A stretch of 64,000 nt of DNA from the NCBI GenBank assembly GCA_036342255.1, contig JAZAUS010000003.1, forward strand, positions 1-64,000, read 5' to 3'. The notes under the pieces are model-generated. The model saw only the letters and a program-made list of their open reading frames with translations. It was not told the origin of the DNA and did no database searches. A program made the position numbers and the translations under genes. This DNA is from RUG11198 sp036342255. GTDB taxonomy: Bacteria; Bacillota_I; Bacilli_A; RF39; UBA660. Of the stretch, positions 33,352 to 42,944 are shown in pieces (position 1 is the stretch's first letter; every line of letters begins with the position of its first letter).

Positions 33352-33500
33352 AACACCAATATTTATTTGTTATTTATGAAGTGACACATAAATATAAAAC
33401 AAAACGGAATCTCACGTTAAGAGAAAAAGAGCACATAAAAGTGAAATAAAGTGGTACCGCGGGGTAACTCGTCTTTATATTAAGCTTTTATGTGCTTTAA
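33352..33500 (+). promoter_or_regulatory. T-box leader RNA
   Basis: The invariant T-box AAAGTGGTACCGCGG (33448-33462) and its pairing partner CGTCTTTA form the antiterminator that reads the acceptor end of uncharged tRNA. An AGTGA bulge sequence (33380-33385) and a compact stem I precede it. AAC before GGAATCTCAC may be the specifier for tRNA-Asn. A perfect 12-bp helix (33430-33441 with 33485-33496) encloses the T-box. No strong T-run follows, so whether control is by transcription or translation is unclear. Confidence 0.85.
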
Positions 33501-33516
33501 TACTAAGGAGGATAAT

Positions 33517-34806
33517 ATGAGAACAAACATAAATGAATTAAAAGAAAATAAAAAATCAACAATAAGTGGATTAGTAGAAAAAGTAAGAGATACAAAATAT
33601 ATGGTATTTATAGTAGTAAAAGATATAACTAGCCATATTCAAATATCTATAGAAAAGAAAGATAATCCCAAATTAGCAGAAGAAGCTGTTAATATAACAG
33701 TAGGAAGCTTTATCTCTTGTACAGGCAAAAAGATATTAAGTGAATATGTTAAAGATGGTGGCTGTGAATTTATACCTGACAAAATAGAAGTATTAAGTCT
33801 AGCTGAAGTAAGTCCTATCGAAGATAATGCCAATATAGATACAAAAATGGATTATCGTTGGTTAGATTTAAGAAATGATAAAAACACTTTAATATTTAAA
33901 ATACAAAGTTATTTAATCCAAGTAATGAGAGAATACATGTATCAAAATAATTTCATGGAAATACATACTCCTAAAATAATAGGAGCTGCCAGTGAATCAG
34001 GATCATCAGTATTTGAAATAAAATACTTTGATAGATTAGCATATCTAGCTCAAAGCCCACAATTCTATAAGCAAATGGCTATGGCTGCTAATTTTGATAG
34101 AATATTTGAAATAGCACCCGTATTTAGAGCAGAAAATTCAAATACCAATAGACACACCACTGAATATACATCATTTGATATGGAATTCTCGTATATAGAT
34201 AGTTATAAAGATGTAATGTTATATGAACAAGAATTATTAAAATATGCATTAGAAAAAGTAAAAGAAAAATATGGAGATATAATAAAAGAAGTATTTAATA
34301 AAGAAGTAGTTGTTCCAAAAGGAGACTTCCCAGTTATAAAATTAAAAGACTTATATAAAGAATTAAATAAAAGATATGGCTATGAAATACCAAAAGAAGA
34401 TGTAGGAGATTTAAACGCTGAAACAGAAGCATTAGCATATAAATATGCTATGGAAGAATACAACAGTGAGTTCATATTCATAACAGACTTCAGTGCTAAA
34501 AAAAGGGCCTTTTATCATATGAGAGATAAAAAAGGAACTCCACTTGGATATGACTTAATATGGCGAGGAACTGAAATAACAACTGGAGCCCAAAGAGAAC
34601 ATCGCTATGAAGAATTAAAAAAGCAAGCAGAAGAAAAAGGATTAGGTGAAGATGTAAAATTTTATCTAGAATTCTTTAAATATGGTTGTCCACCACATGG
34701 AGGCTTCGCCATAGGAGTAGATAGATTAACAATGCTATTACTAGACTTATCTCATATAAGAGATGCTATGTTCCTATTTAGAAGCCCAAGTAGGTTAAAC
34801 CCATAA
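33517..34806 (+). CDS. aspS2: Archaeal-type aspartyl-tRNA synthetase (probably non-discriminating, AspRS2)
   Basis: This 430-residue class II synthetase has an OB-fold anticodon domain (about 1-100), motif 2 FRAENSNTNRHTTEYTSFDM, and motif 3 PPHGGFAIGVDRLTMLLL. The block YFDRLAYLAQSPQFYKQM and the lack of the bacterial insertion domain place it with archaeal-type AspRS rather than AsnRS. In clostridia such enzymes charge tRNA-Asn with Asp, are controlled by an Asn T-box, and work with GatCAB. The T-box fits; gatCAB is not next to it. ATG 33517 follows AAGGAGG; the upstream ATG 33490 lies in the leader. Confidence 0.85.
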   Translation: MRTNINELKENKKSTISGLVEKVRDTKYMVFIVVKDITSHIQISIEKKDNPKLAEEAVNITVGSFISCTGKKILSEYVKDGGCEFIPDKIEVLSLAEVSPIEDNANIDTKMDYRWLDLRNDKNTLIFKIQSYLIQVMREYMYQNNFMEIHTPKIIGAASESGSSVFEIKYFDRLAYLAQSPQFYKQMAMAANFDRIFEIAPVFRAENSNTNRHTTEYTSFDMEFSYIDSYKDVMLYEQELLKYALEKVKEKYGDIIKEVFNKEVVVPKGDFPVIKLKDLYKELNKRYGYEIPKEDVGDLNAETEALAYKYAMEEYNSEFIFITDFSAKKRAFYHMRDKKGTPLGYDLIWRGTEITTGAQREHRYEELKKQAEEKGLGEDVKFYLEFFKYGCPPHGGFAIGVDRLTMLLLDLSHIRDAMFLFRSPSRLNP

Positions 34807-34837
34807 TTAAAACGAAGACAATTAGAGGTGTCATAAT

Positions 34838-36220
34838 ATGAATACAAAATTAGAAAAATTTATAAAAGAATTAAATAATAAGAATATTGCCATAATAGGA
34901 GCAGGAGTAAGTAATATACCTTTACTTGAATATTTAAGTAAATTTAATTGTAATATTACATTATTTGATAATAAGAATTCAAATGAATTATCAGATGAAG
35001 CTAAGAAAGCAATAGATAAATATAAACCATCTCTATCATTAGGAGAAAACTATTTAGAAAAATTACATTCATTTGATATAATCTTTAGAAGCCCTAGCTT
35101 TTTACCAACTAATAAATATTTAGAAGCTGAAAGAAAAAGAGGAGCTTTAATTACAACAGAAGTAGAGCAAGTAATAAAACTAGCTCCTTGCAAAATAATA
35201 GGCATAACAGGTAGTAAAGGAAAAACAACTACTACAACAATTACTAACGAAATATTAACTAAACTCGGATATCATACTTTTCTAGGAGGAAATATAGGAA
35301 TCCCATTATTTAATAAAATAGAAGATATGAAAAAAGAAGATATAGTAGTACTAGAACTAAGTAGTTTTCAACTAATGGGAATGAAAGTATCACCAAATAT
35401 TTCTGTTATCACAAACATAAGTCCTGATCATCTAGATATCCATAATGGTTATGAAGAATATATTGATGCCAAAAAATATATCTATAAAAACCAATCAAAA
35501 GATGATATCTTAATATTAAATAAAGAAGATAAAATTGTAAAAGAGTTTAAACATGAAGCTAAATCTAAAATAAAATATTTTGGTACTACTAAAATAAAAG
35601 ATTCTTATATTTTAAAAGATAGATATATAAAATATAATGATGAAACAATTATTGATACCAAAAAATTAGTTTTAAGAGGAAAACACAACTATCTTAATAT
35701 ATGTGCAGCCCTCAACGCCATCGAAGCAATTAATCCTATCCCAAAAGATAAAATTGAAAATATAGTAAAAAATATAAATAGTGTACATCACAGATTAGAA
35801 TTTATAAGAGAAATAGATGGCATAAAATGGTATAATGATTCAGCTAGTACAACACCAGATAAAAGTTTAGCAGGAATAAATGCTTTTGATGAAAAAATAG
35901 TCCTAATAGCAGGTGGATATGACAAAAACATATCTTATAAACCATTAGCTAAACCAATCTTAAAAAAAGTATCCAAATTAATATTGTTTGGTAATACAAA
36001 AAACAAAATATATGATGCAGTAATGCAAGAAAAGAAGAAAGATAATTATGACTTAAGAATCTATATAATGGATACCCTAGAAGAAGTAGTAGATGTAGCA
36101 TATGAAGTAAGTGTTCCCGGAGAAGTAGTATTATTTTCACCGGCTTCAGCAAGCTTTGATATGTTTAAAAATGCCTATCAAAGAGGGGATTTATTTAAGG
36201 ATTTAGTCAATAAATTATAA
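34838..36220 (+). CDS. murD: UDP-N-acetylmuramoylalanine--D-glutamate ligase
   Basis: This 460-residue Mur ligase adds D-Glu to UDP-MurNAc-L-Ala in peptidoglycan precursor synthesis. It has an N-terminal Rossmann domain, the ATP loop GITGSKGKTTTTT, central LELSSFQL and NISPDHLDIH, then WYNDSASTTPDKSLAG and a C-terminal FSPASASFDMF. It lies 31 nt after aspS2 and may be partly controlled by the same T-box transcript. It shows the cell has a peptidoglycan wall. Confidence 0.93.
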   Translation: MNTKLEKFIKELNNKNIAIIGAGVSNIPLLEYLSKFNCNITLFDNKNSNELSDEAKKAIDKYKPSLSLGENYLEKLHSFDIIFRSPSFLPTNKYLEAERKRGALITTEVEQVIKLAPCKIIGITGSKGKTTTTTITNEILTKLGYHTFLGGNIGIPLFNKIEDMKKEDIVVLELSSFQLMGMKVSPNISVITNISPDHLDIHNGYEEYIDAKKYIYKNQSKDDILILNKEDKIVKEFKHEAKSKIKYFGTTKIKDSYILKDRYIKYNDETIIDTKKLVLRGKHNYLNICAALNAIEAINPIPKDKIENIVKNINSVHHRLEFIREIDGIKWYNDSASTTPDKSLAGINAFDEKIVLIAGGYDKNISYKPLAKPILKKVSKLILFGNTKNKIYDAVMQEKKKDNYDLRIYIMDTLEEVVDVAYEVSVPGEVVLFSPASASFDMFKNAYQRGDLFKDLVNKL

Positions 36221-36244
36221 CTTATAATTAATTAAACATTTATC

Positions 36245-36276
36245 TTGACAAAAGATATAAAATAGAGTAAAATTTT
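36245..36276 (+). promoter_or_regulatory. Promoter of greA
   Basis: TTGACA (36245-36250) and a TAAAAT-type -10 about 18 bp downstream precede the GAGGAGG ribosome binding site of greA. Confidence 0.65.
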
Positions 36277-36299
36277 GAAATAGTTGAGGAGGAATTAAC

Positions 36300-36773
36300 A
36301 TGTCAGATGAAAAAGTTTATTTAACTGATGAAGGTTTTTTAGAAATAGAAACTGAATTAAATGAATTGAAAAATGTTAAAAGACCTGCTGTAATTAAAGC
36401 ATTAAAAGAGGCAAGAGCATTAGGAGATTTATCAGAAAATGCTGACTATGATGCTGCAAGAAATGAACAAGCACAAGTAGAAGGTCGTATTTTAGAATTA
36501 GAAAAAATCTTAGAAAATGCTGAAATAATAGAAAAAGGTAATACAGATACAGTAAGCTTAGGAATTACAGTAAGGGTTAAATATATAGATGATGACGACG
36601 ATGAAATAGAAGAGTATCGTATAGTAGGTTCAAAAGAAGCTGATCCTTCAAATAATAAAATTTCTAATGAATCACCATTAGCACGTGCTATTATGAACTC
36701 TAAAGTAGGAGATGTATGTTCAGTAGAAAGCCCTAATGGTACATACGACGTTGAAATTGTTGAAATATTATAG
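36300..36773 (+). CDS. greA: Transcription elongation factor GreA
   Basis: The protein has 157 residues, the usual length. The N-terminal coiled coil (about 10-75) carries the acidic tip (LGDLSENADYDAARNEQ), which enters the RNA polymerase channel and triggers cleavage of backtracked RNA. The C-terminal globular domain holds the conserved ISNESPLARAIMNSKVGDV. It lies 11 nt before tig. Confidence 0.95.
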   Translation: MSDEKVYLTDEGFLEIETELNELKNVKRPAVIKALKEARALGDLSENADYDAARNEQAQVEGRILELEKILENAEIIEKGNTDTVSLGITVRVKYIDDDDDEIEEYRIVGSKEADPSNNKISNESPLARAIMNSKVGDVCSVESPNGTYDVEIVEIL

Positions 36774-36784
36774 GAGGTAAAGTA

Positions 36785-38026
36785 ATGAAAAAAGAAATAA
36801 AATATACAGTAAAAGGAAAAGAATGGGAAAAAGCTCGTGATGATGCATTTGATAGAATAAAAAACAAACATAGAATTGATGGCTTTCGTAAAGGAAAAGC
36901 TCCAAGAAATATTTTTGAGAAAAAATTCCCAGGAGAAATAACAATGGAAGCTGCTAATAATATGATTGATAAAAAATATCGCGAAATAATTATGGATAAA
37001 GATAATGCACCAGTAGTTGAACCAAAAGTTAATATAACTAAATTAAGTGATGATGAATTAGAAGCAACATTTACTATTATATTAGCTCCTGAAGTAAAAC
37101 TAGGAGAATATAAAAAGCTAAAAGCTAAAAAAGAAAAAGTAACAGTAACAAAAGAAGAAATTAAAGCCAAAGAAGAAGAACTTCTTAAAAACTATGCTGA
37201 ATTAGTAGTAAAAGAAGATGGAAAAGCTGAACTAGGAGACACAGCTATAATAGATTTTGAAGGATTTAAAGATGGTGTACCATTTGATGGTGGTAAAGCT
37301 GAAAATTACAATTTAGAGCTAGGTAGCAAGTCTTTTATACCAGGATTTGAAGAAGGAATAGTAGGCATGAGTATAGGTCAAACAAAAGATTTAAAACTTA
37401 CTTTTCCAAAAGATTATGGTGTAGATAATTTAAATGGAGCTAAAGTAACATTTAAAGTAACTGTTCATGAATTAAAAAGAAAAGTAATACCAGAATTAGA
37501 TAAAGATTTCTTTGAAGACTTAAATATGGAAGGTGTTACTAGTAAAAAAGAATTAGAAGATAAATTAGAAGAAGAAATTAAAGAACAAAAAGAAAGAGAA
37601 ACAGAACAAAAATATATTGATGCTTTACTAAATGAAGCAACTTCTAATATGACTTGCGATATTGATGATGAAATAGTAATAGAAGAAGCTAATCATATGT
37701 ATAATGATTTTCTTAATAGAATGAAGCAACAAGGATTAACAGAAGAATTATATTTACAATATGCTGGAACTACTAAAGAAGATATCATTGATCATATGAA
37801 AGAAGATGCCTTAAAAAGATTAAAAAACAGTTATTTCTTACAAGAAGTAATAAAAGAAGAAAAAATAGATGTAACAGATAAAGAAGTAAATAAAGAATTA
37901 GATGATATGGCTAAAAAATATAATTTAACACGCGACGATGTAGTTAATTATATAGGAGGAGAAGATGCTTTAAGATTCGATCTTAAAGTAAGAAAAGCTA
38001 TCGAAATAATGAAAGGTACTAAATAG
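36785..38026 (+). CDS. tig: Trigger factor (ribosome-bound chaperone, peptidyl-prolyl isomerase)
   Basis: This 413-residue protein has an N-terminal ribosome-binding domain with the GFRKGKAPRNIFEKKF signature, an FKBP-like isomerase domain (about 145-230, GDTAIIDFEGFKDGVPFDGG), and a long helical C-terminal chaperone domain. It forms an operon with greA. clpX, often near tig, is not in the window. Confidence 0.95.
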   Translation: MKKEIKYTVKGKEWEKARDDAFDRIKNKHRIDGFRKGKAPRNIFEKKFPGEITMEAANNMIDKKYREIIMDKDNAPVVEPKVNITKLSDDELEATFTIILAPEVKLGEYKKLKAKKEKVTVTKEEIKAKEEELLKNYAELVVKEDGKAELGDTAIIDFEGFKDGVPFDGGKAENYNLELGSKSFIPGFEEGIVGMSIGQTKDLKLTFPKDYGVDNLNGAKVTFKVTVHELKRKVIPELDKDFFEDLNMEGVTSKKELEDKLEEEIKEQKERETEQKYIDALLNEATSNMTCDIDDEIVIEEANHMYNDFLNRMKQQGLTEELYLQYAGTTKEDIIDHMKEDALKRLKNSYFLQEVIKEEKIDVTDKEVNKELDDMAKKYNLTRDDVVNYIGGEDALRFDLKVRKAIEIMKGTK

Positions 38027-38042
38027 TTAGTATCTTTTTTAA
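38012..38042 (+). terminator. Terminator after tig
   Basis: An imperfect GGTACTAA / TTAGTATC hairpin ends in six T residues at the stop codon. Confidence 0.6.
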
Positions 38043-38096
38043 TTAGTAAAATATAATATATACTTTTATGCTATAATTAATTAAAGGAGGAATAAT

Positions 38097-40277
38097 ATGT
38101 ATGCTAATGTAATTGTAGAAATAGGAGTGAAAAATGTAGATAAAATGTTTAGTTATATTATTCCTGATAATTTAAAAAGAGATGTAAAAATAGGTTCTAG
38201 AGTTATTGTAGAATTTGGAAAGCAACTATTAGAAGGCTTTGTATTAGATATTACAAAAGAAGTTAATACAAAATTTGAATTAAAATATATAAAAGAAGTA
38301 GTAGATAAAGAACCAATTCTAAATAAAGAAATGCTAAAATTAGGTGATTATATAAGCAAACACACATTATGCTCTAAAATAAGTGCCTATCAAGCTATGC
38401 TACCCAAAGCTTACAAAGCCAGTTACAAGACAAATATAAATAAAAAAATGATAAAATATATCACTTTAAATAAAGATAAAGAAGAAATAACCCAATATAT
38501 AAAAACATGCCGTTATCCCAAACAAAAAGAATTATTAATCCATCTCCTAAATAATAAAGAAAAAATAATTACAAACATAGACAGTACAATCAAAACATTA
38601 CTAAAACATAATTATATAAAATTAATAGAAAAAGAAAAATATCGCTATGAAATAGATAATAAATTAGAAGATAAAAGAGTAGAACTAAATGAAGAACAGC
38701 AAAATGTAATTAATAAAGTTATCAAAAATATAAATAGTAATAAAACATTTTTATTATATGGCATAACTGGTTCAGGTAAAACAGAAGTATATATGAATAT
38801 TATAGAATATGTAATTAGTAAAGGAAAAAATGCCATAATGCTAGTACCAGAAATAAGTTTAACACCTCAAATAGTAGCAAGATTTATATCCAGATTTGGT
38901 AATAATATAGCCATAATGCACTCCGGCCTAAGTGATGGAGAAAAATATGATGAATATCGAAAAATACTTAATAAAGAAGTAAAAATAGTAGTAGGAGCAA
39001 GGAGTGCCATATTTGTACCCTTTGATAATATAGGAGCAATTATCATGGATGAAGAACATTCAAGTACATATAAACAAGATAATCATCCAAGATATCACGC
39101 AAGAGATATAGCTATTTGGCGTAGTAATTATCATAATTGTCCAGTTATCTTAGGAAGCGCAACCCCATCACTAGAGAGCATGGCCAGAGCAGGCAACAAA
39201 GTATATAATCTATTAACACTAACCAAAAGAGCAGGCTCTGGCCTTCTACCAAAAGTTCATTTAGTCGATATGAAAGAAGAAATAAAAAAAGGTAATTATA
39301 TAATATCATCAATCATGGATAACAAAATAAAAGAAAGAATAAAACTAGGTCAACAAGTAATATTACTCTTAAATAGAAGAGGCTATTCCTCAATTGAAAC
39401 ATGTAATAATTGTGGTAATGTAACAAAATGTCCCAATTGTGATATTACCTTAACCTACCATAAAAATAGTAATATGCTAAGATGCCACTATTGTGGCTAT
39501 GCAATTAAAAAAAATATTAATTGCCCCAAATGTGGCTCATCAGATTTAAAAGATTATGGTTTAGGAACAGAAAAACTAGAAGAAGAATTAAATAAAAAAT
39601 ATCATGCCAAAATAATAAGAATGGATATAGATACAACATCTAGAAAAGGAAAACATGAAAAAATAATAGAAGACTTTGGAAATCATAAATATGATATATT
39701 ATTAGGAACTCAAATGATAGCTAAAGGTTTAGATTTCCCACTAGTAACACTAGTAGGAGTGATAAACGCCGATGCTAGCCTAAACATACCAGATTTCAGA
39801 AGTAGCGAAAGAACCTTTCAATTATTATCACAAGTAGCCGGAAGAGCAGGGAGATCTAATTTGAAAGGTGAAGTAATAATTCAAACATATAATAATAATC
39901 ATTATAGTATCGTAATGGCTAGCCATCATAATTATTTAGCATTCTATCAAGAAGAAATGAAAATAAGAAAACAACTAAATTATAGTCCATATTATTATAT
40001 AATATTAGTAACAATTATCACCAAAGATTATGAACTAAGTTTTAAAGAAGCATCAAAAGTAGGAGAGTATTTAAGAAATAATTTAAGTAGTAATACATAT
40101 GTATTAGGTCCAGCTATGGCCAATATCTTTAAAATGAATAACACATATCGTCAAAACTGTATTATTAAATATAGAAAAGACCCTAATTTAAATAAGATTC
40201 TACTAGATTTAGATACCCATTACAAATCAAATAGTAAAGTAAATATTGAAATAGATATATCACCAAATCACTTATAA
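38097..40277 (+). CDS. priA: Primosomal replication restart helicase PriA
   Basis: This 726-residue protein has an N-terminal DNA-binding domain (about 1-100), Walker A GITGSGKTEVY, the DEEH box (MDEEHSSTYKQ) and a zinc region with paired cysteines (CNNCGNVTKCPNC, CHYCGY, CPKCGS). The helicase C domain (GTQMIAKGLDFPLVTLVGVI, QVAGRAGR) follows. It reloads the replisome at stalled forks. Promoter ATGCTATAAT precedes an AAAGGAGG site. It is usually followed by def/fmt, which are absent here. Confidence 0.95.
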   Translation: MYANVIVEIGVKNVDKMFSYIIPDNLKRDVKIGSRVIVEFGKQLLEGFVLDITKEVNTKFELKYIKEVVDKEPILNKEMLKLGDYISKHTLCSKISAYQAMLPKAYKASYKTNINKKMIKYITLNKDKEEITQYIKTCRYPKQKELLIHLLNNKEKIITNIDSTIKTLLKHNYIKLIEKEKYRYEIDNKLEDKRVELNEEQQNVINKVIKNINSNKTFLLYGITGSGKTEVYMNIIEYVISKGKNAIMLVPEISLTPQIVARFISRFGNNIAIMHSGLSDGEKYDEYRKILNKEVKIVVGARSAIFVPFDNIGAIIMDEEHSSTYKQDNHPRYHARDIAIWRSNYHNCPVILGSATPSLESMARAGNKVYNLLTLTKRAGSGLLPKVHLVDMKEEIKKGNYIISSIMDNKIKERIKLGQQVILLLNRRGYSSIETCNNCGNVTKCPNCDITLTYHKNSNMLRCHYCGYAIKKNINCPKCGSSDLKDYGLGTEKLEEELNKKYHAKIIRMDIDTTSRKGKHEKIIEDFGNHKYDILLGTQMIAKGLDFPLVTLVGVINADASLNIPDFRSSERTFQLLSQVAGRAGRSNLKGEVIIQTYNNNHYSIVMASHHNYLAFYQEEMKIRKQLNYSPYYYIILVTIITKDYELSFKEASKVGEYLRNNLSSNTYVLGPAMANIFKMNNTYRQNCIIKYRKDPNLNKILLDLDTHYKSNSKVNIEIDISPNHL

Positions 40278-40309
40278 ATAAAGAAAAAAACAAAAAAATA
40301 ACTTATTTG

Positions 40310-40337
40310 TTGACAAACAGAAAATAATATGTTAAAG
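40310..40337 (+). promoter_or_regulatory. Promoter of the lipoprotein gene
   Basis: TTGACA starts near 40310, and a TGTTAAAG-type -10 lies about 17 bp downstream. Confidence 0.55.
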
Positions 40338-40363
40338 TATTAAACCAGGAAGGGGGAAAAATA

Positions 40364-41113
40364 ATGAAATTATATGAAGGAATAGATAAACTAAGAAACA
40401 AAAAAATAACTTTAATTAAGAAATCTAAATATATAGCAGCTGCTGGAGTATTAGCCTTTTTATCTCTAACAACTGGATGCGGAACAAAAATTGATACTAA
40501 ATATTCTATCAGTGAAGTTATAGAAAAAATCAAAGATACTTCACTTATAGATGAAAATTTAGAAGTAATTAAAGTAGTACCAACAGAAGGTGAGGAATCA
40601 CTAACTTTTGCTGAAGCAGAAGAAGCATATAAAATAGCAAGAGCAGAAAAAAATAGACAAGATTGTAATAAATATATATACACAATGGCTCAAACTTTAT
40701 TATGTAGTGAAATTGCTTCAACATATAATATTAATTTAAATGAAGTATCAAATATCAATTTTAAAGTTACAAATAAAGATGAAAAATCTGACTATTTTGC
40801 AACTTTAACTTATAAAACAAAAGAAGAAAAAATGGTACCTGGCGGAATTACAACTATAGAAGATGTTGATAATGAAGTATCAGTAAAATTAGTTGGAGAT
40901 GCAAAAGAGATGGCGTCAATTATCACAAAAGCTCATTCTGATGAATTACAAATAGCAGAAGGATCTGCTGATCATGTTGATGATTGCTTTGAAACGCTAC
41001 GTAATTCAGCAATAGGTCAATCAGAAGTAAGTTTTACTTTCTTTAAAAAACCACATTTTAATATAATTGCACCAACAAGTAAAAAAATAAAAAAATTAGA
41101 ACTTGATAAATAG
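40364..41113 (+). CDS. Putative lipoprotein of unknown function
   Basis: This 249-residue protein has a long basic N-terminus, then a hydrophobic stretch ending in LTTGC (lipobox; modified cysteine about residue 42). The mature part is acidic and helical with no recognised domain. It has its own promoter, a very strong GGAAGGGGG site and a terminator, so it is a single-gene unit and probably abundant. Confidence 0.7.
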   Translation: MKLYEGIDKLRNKKITLIKKSKYIAAAGVLAFLSLTTGCGTKIDTKYSISEVIEKIKDTSLIDENLEVIKVVPTEGEESLTFAEAEEAYKIARAEKNRQDCNKYIYTMAQTLLCSEIASTYNINLNEVSNINFKVTNKDEKSDYFATLTYKTKEEKMVPGGITTIEDVDNEVSVKLVGDAKEMASIITKAHSDELQIAEGSADHVDDCFETLRNSAIGQSEVSFTFFKKPHFNIIAPTSKKIKKLELDK

Positions 41114-41146
41114 TTTAATATAGTTTATTATATTAAACTATTTTTA
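41110..41146 (+). terminator. Terminator after the lipoprotein gene
   Basis: A perfect 13-bp stem (41110-41122 with 41129-41141) and a T-run are present. Confidence 0.9.
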
Positions 41147-41238
41147 TTTTAATAAATATTAAAATAATATCTTTTATTTTTATTTTATTCGTGATAAAAT
41201 ATTAATATATAAATTGAGAAAGGTGATAGTGATATATC

Positions 41239-41787
41239 ATGGATTATGAAGAGATTTTACTAGAATGTGAAACTAGAATGGAAGAAGCAATTACTTCCTT
41301 AGAAAAAAGATTCACCAACGTAAGAGCTGGGAGAGCTAATCCTAATATGTTAGATGGAATAAAAGTAGAATATTATGGAACAGAAACACCACTAAAACAA
41401 TTAGCAAATATATCAATTCCAGAAGCTCGTCAATTATCTATTAAACCATTTGATAAAAGTATTTTAGGAGATATTGAAAAAGCAGTATTTGAAGCTAACA
41501 TTGGACTAACTCCAAACAATAATGGAGAAGCAATCTTCTTAGTTATACCAGCCTTAACAGAAGAAAGAAGGCGTGAATTTGTAAAACAAGTTAAAGCAAT
41601 TGCTGAAGAAGCTAAAATAGCACTTCGAAATATTAGACAAGATGCTAATAGCGATATTAAAAAATTAAAATTACCAGAAGATACAGAAAAACGCGGAAAT
41701 GAAGAAGTACAAAACTTAATTAATAAATATAATAAATTAATTGAAGAAAAACTATCAACTAAAGAAAAAGAATTAATGACAATATAA
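41239..41787 (+). CDS. frr: Ribosome recycling factor
   Basis: This 182-residue protein has conserved blocks RAGRANPNMLDGIKVEYYG, QLSIKPFDKS and NNNGEAIFLVIPALTEERR, and is all helical except the small domain. With EF-G it splits the ribosome after termination. pyrH and tsf, common neighbours, are absent. The GGTG site lies rather far (about 13 nt) from ATG. Confidence 0.95.
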   Translation: MDYEEILLECETRMEEAITSLEKRFTNVRAGRANPNMLDGIKVEYYGTETPLKQLANISIPEARQLSIKPFDKSILGDIEKAVFEANIGLTPNNNGEAIFLVIPALTEERRREFVKQVKAIAEEAKIALRNIRQDANSDIKKLKLPEDTEKRGNEEVQNLINKYNKLIEEKLSTKEKELMTI

Positions 41788-41791
41788 CTAT

Positions 41792-41823
41792 AATAACCTT
41801 ATTTGTTTAATAAGGTTATTTTT
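41792..41823 (+). terminator. Terminator after frr
   Basis: A 10-bp stem AATAACCTTA / TAAGGTTATT, a 9-nt loop and a T-run are present. Confidence 0.85.
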
Positions 41824-41902
41824 ATCGAACATCTATTCGTTTTTTATTGACTATTTAAATATATATTGCTATAATTGATTTAAGTGTAAAGAGAGTGATA
41901 AT

Positions 41903-42895
41903 ATGGATAAAAGAATAATAACCAGCGAAATGTTACAAGAAGATATAGATGAAATAAATATAAGACCGCAATCTTTAAAAGAATATATTGGGCAAACTGA
42001 TGTTAAGGAAAATATAAATATATTTATAAAAAGTGCACTTATTAGAGAAGAAGCACTAGATCATGTTCTATTATATGGTCCACCAGGACTTGGAAAAACA
42101 ACCTTAGCATATATAATAGCCAATGAATTAGGCAGCAATATAAAAACAGCTAGTGGTCCTTCAATTGAGAAAAGTGGAGATTTAGCAGCCGTTCTTTCTA
42201 CACTTGAAGAAGGAGATGTGTTATTTATAGATGAAATACATCGAATACCAAGATTTATCGAAGAAATATTATATCCAGCAATGGAAGACTATTGTCTAGA
42301 TATAGTAGTTGGAAGTGAAGGATCAACAAGAAATATAAGAATAAATTTACCACATTTTACATTAGTAGGAGCTACAACCAGAGCAGGTGATTTATCTAGT
42401 CCGCTAAGAGACAGATTTGGTATAGTATCAAAATTAAACTATTATACTGATGAAGAACTATTTAGTATTATAAAAAGAACAAGTAGAGTATTGAAGATGG
42501 ATATTGAAGATAATGCAGCAAAAGAACTAGCAAGACGAAGTAGAGGTACCCCAAGAGTAGCAAATAGATTATTTAAAAGAGTAAGAGATTTTGCCTTAGT
42601 AGAAGGAAGTGATAAAATAACACTTGAAATAATGAAAAAATCACTAGAAAGATTAAAAGTGGATGAAGCAGGACTTGATGATACTGATTATCAACTACTA
42701 ATAGCGATAATAGAAAGATTCAATGGTGGTCCCGTTGGATTAGAAGCTCTAGCAGCATCAATTGGCGAAGAAGTGTCAACCATTGCAGATGTATATGAAC
42801 CATTTCTATTGCAAACAGGCCTTTTAAAACGTACAGCTAGAGGAAGAATGGTAACAGATTTAGCTTACACTCACTTAGGAATTACTAAGAAATAA
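41903..42895 (+). CDS. ruvB: Holliday junction branch migration ATPase RuvB
   Basis: This 330-residue AAA+ protein has LRPQSLKEYIGQ-like N-terminus, Walker A GPPGLGKTTLA, Walker B LFIDEIHRI, sensor 1 GATTRAGDLSSPLRDRFG and a C-terminal winged helix (QTGLLKRTARGRMVTDLAY). It drives branch migration with RuvA. ruvA is not adjacent. Confidence 0.95.
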   Translation: MDKRIITSEMLQEDIDEINIRPQSLKEYIGQTDVKENINIFIKSALIREEALDHVLLYGPPGLGKTTLAYIIANELGSNIKTASGPSIEKSGDLAAVLSTLEEGDVLFIDEIHRIPRFIEEILYPAMEDYCLDIVVGSEGSTRNIRINLPHFTLVGATTRAGDLSSPLRDRFGIVSKLNYYTDEELFSIIKRTSRVLKMDIEDNAAKELARRSRGTPRVANRLFKRVRDFALVEGSDKITLEIMKKSLERLKVDEAGLDDTDYQLLIAIIERFNGGPVGLEALAASIGEEVSTIADVYEPFLLQTGLLKRTARGRMVTDLAYTHLGITKK

Positions 42896-42944
42896 ATTGA
42901 CGAAATTAGAATTATAAGATATAATAACGATAGTAGGTGGTAGA

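Noticed and set aside
33352..34806. AsnRS as the T-box-controlled gene
   Set aside because: The block YFDRLAYLAQSPQFYKQM and motif 3 PPHGGFAIGVDRL fit archaeal-type AspRS better than AsnRS.
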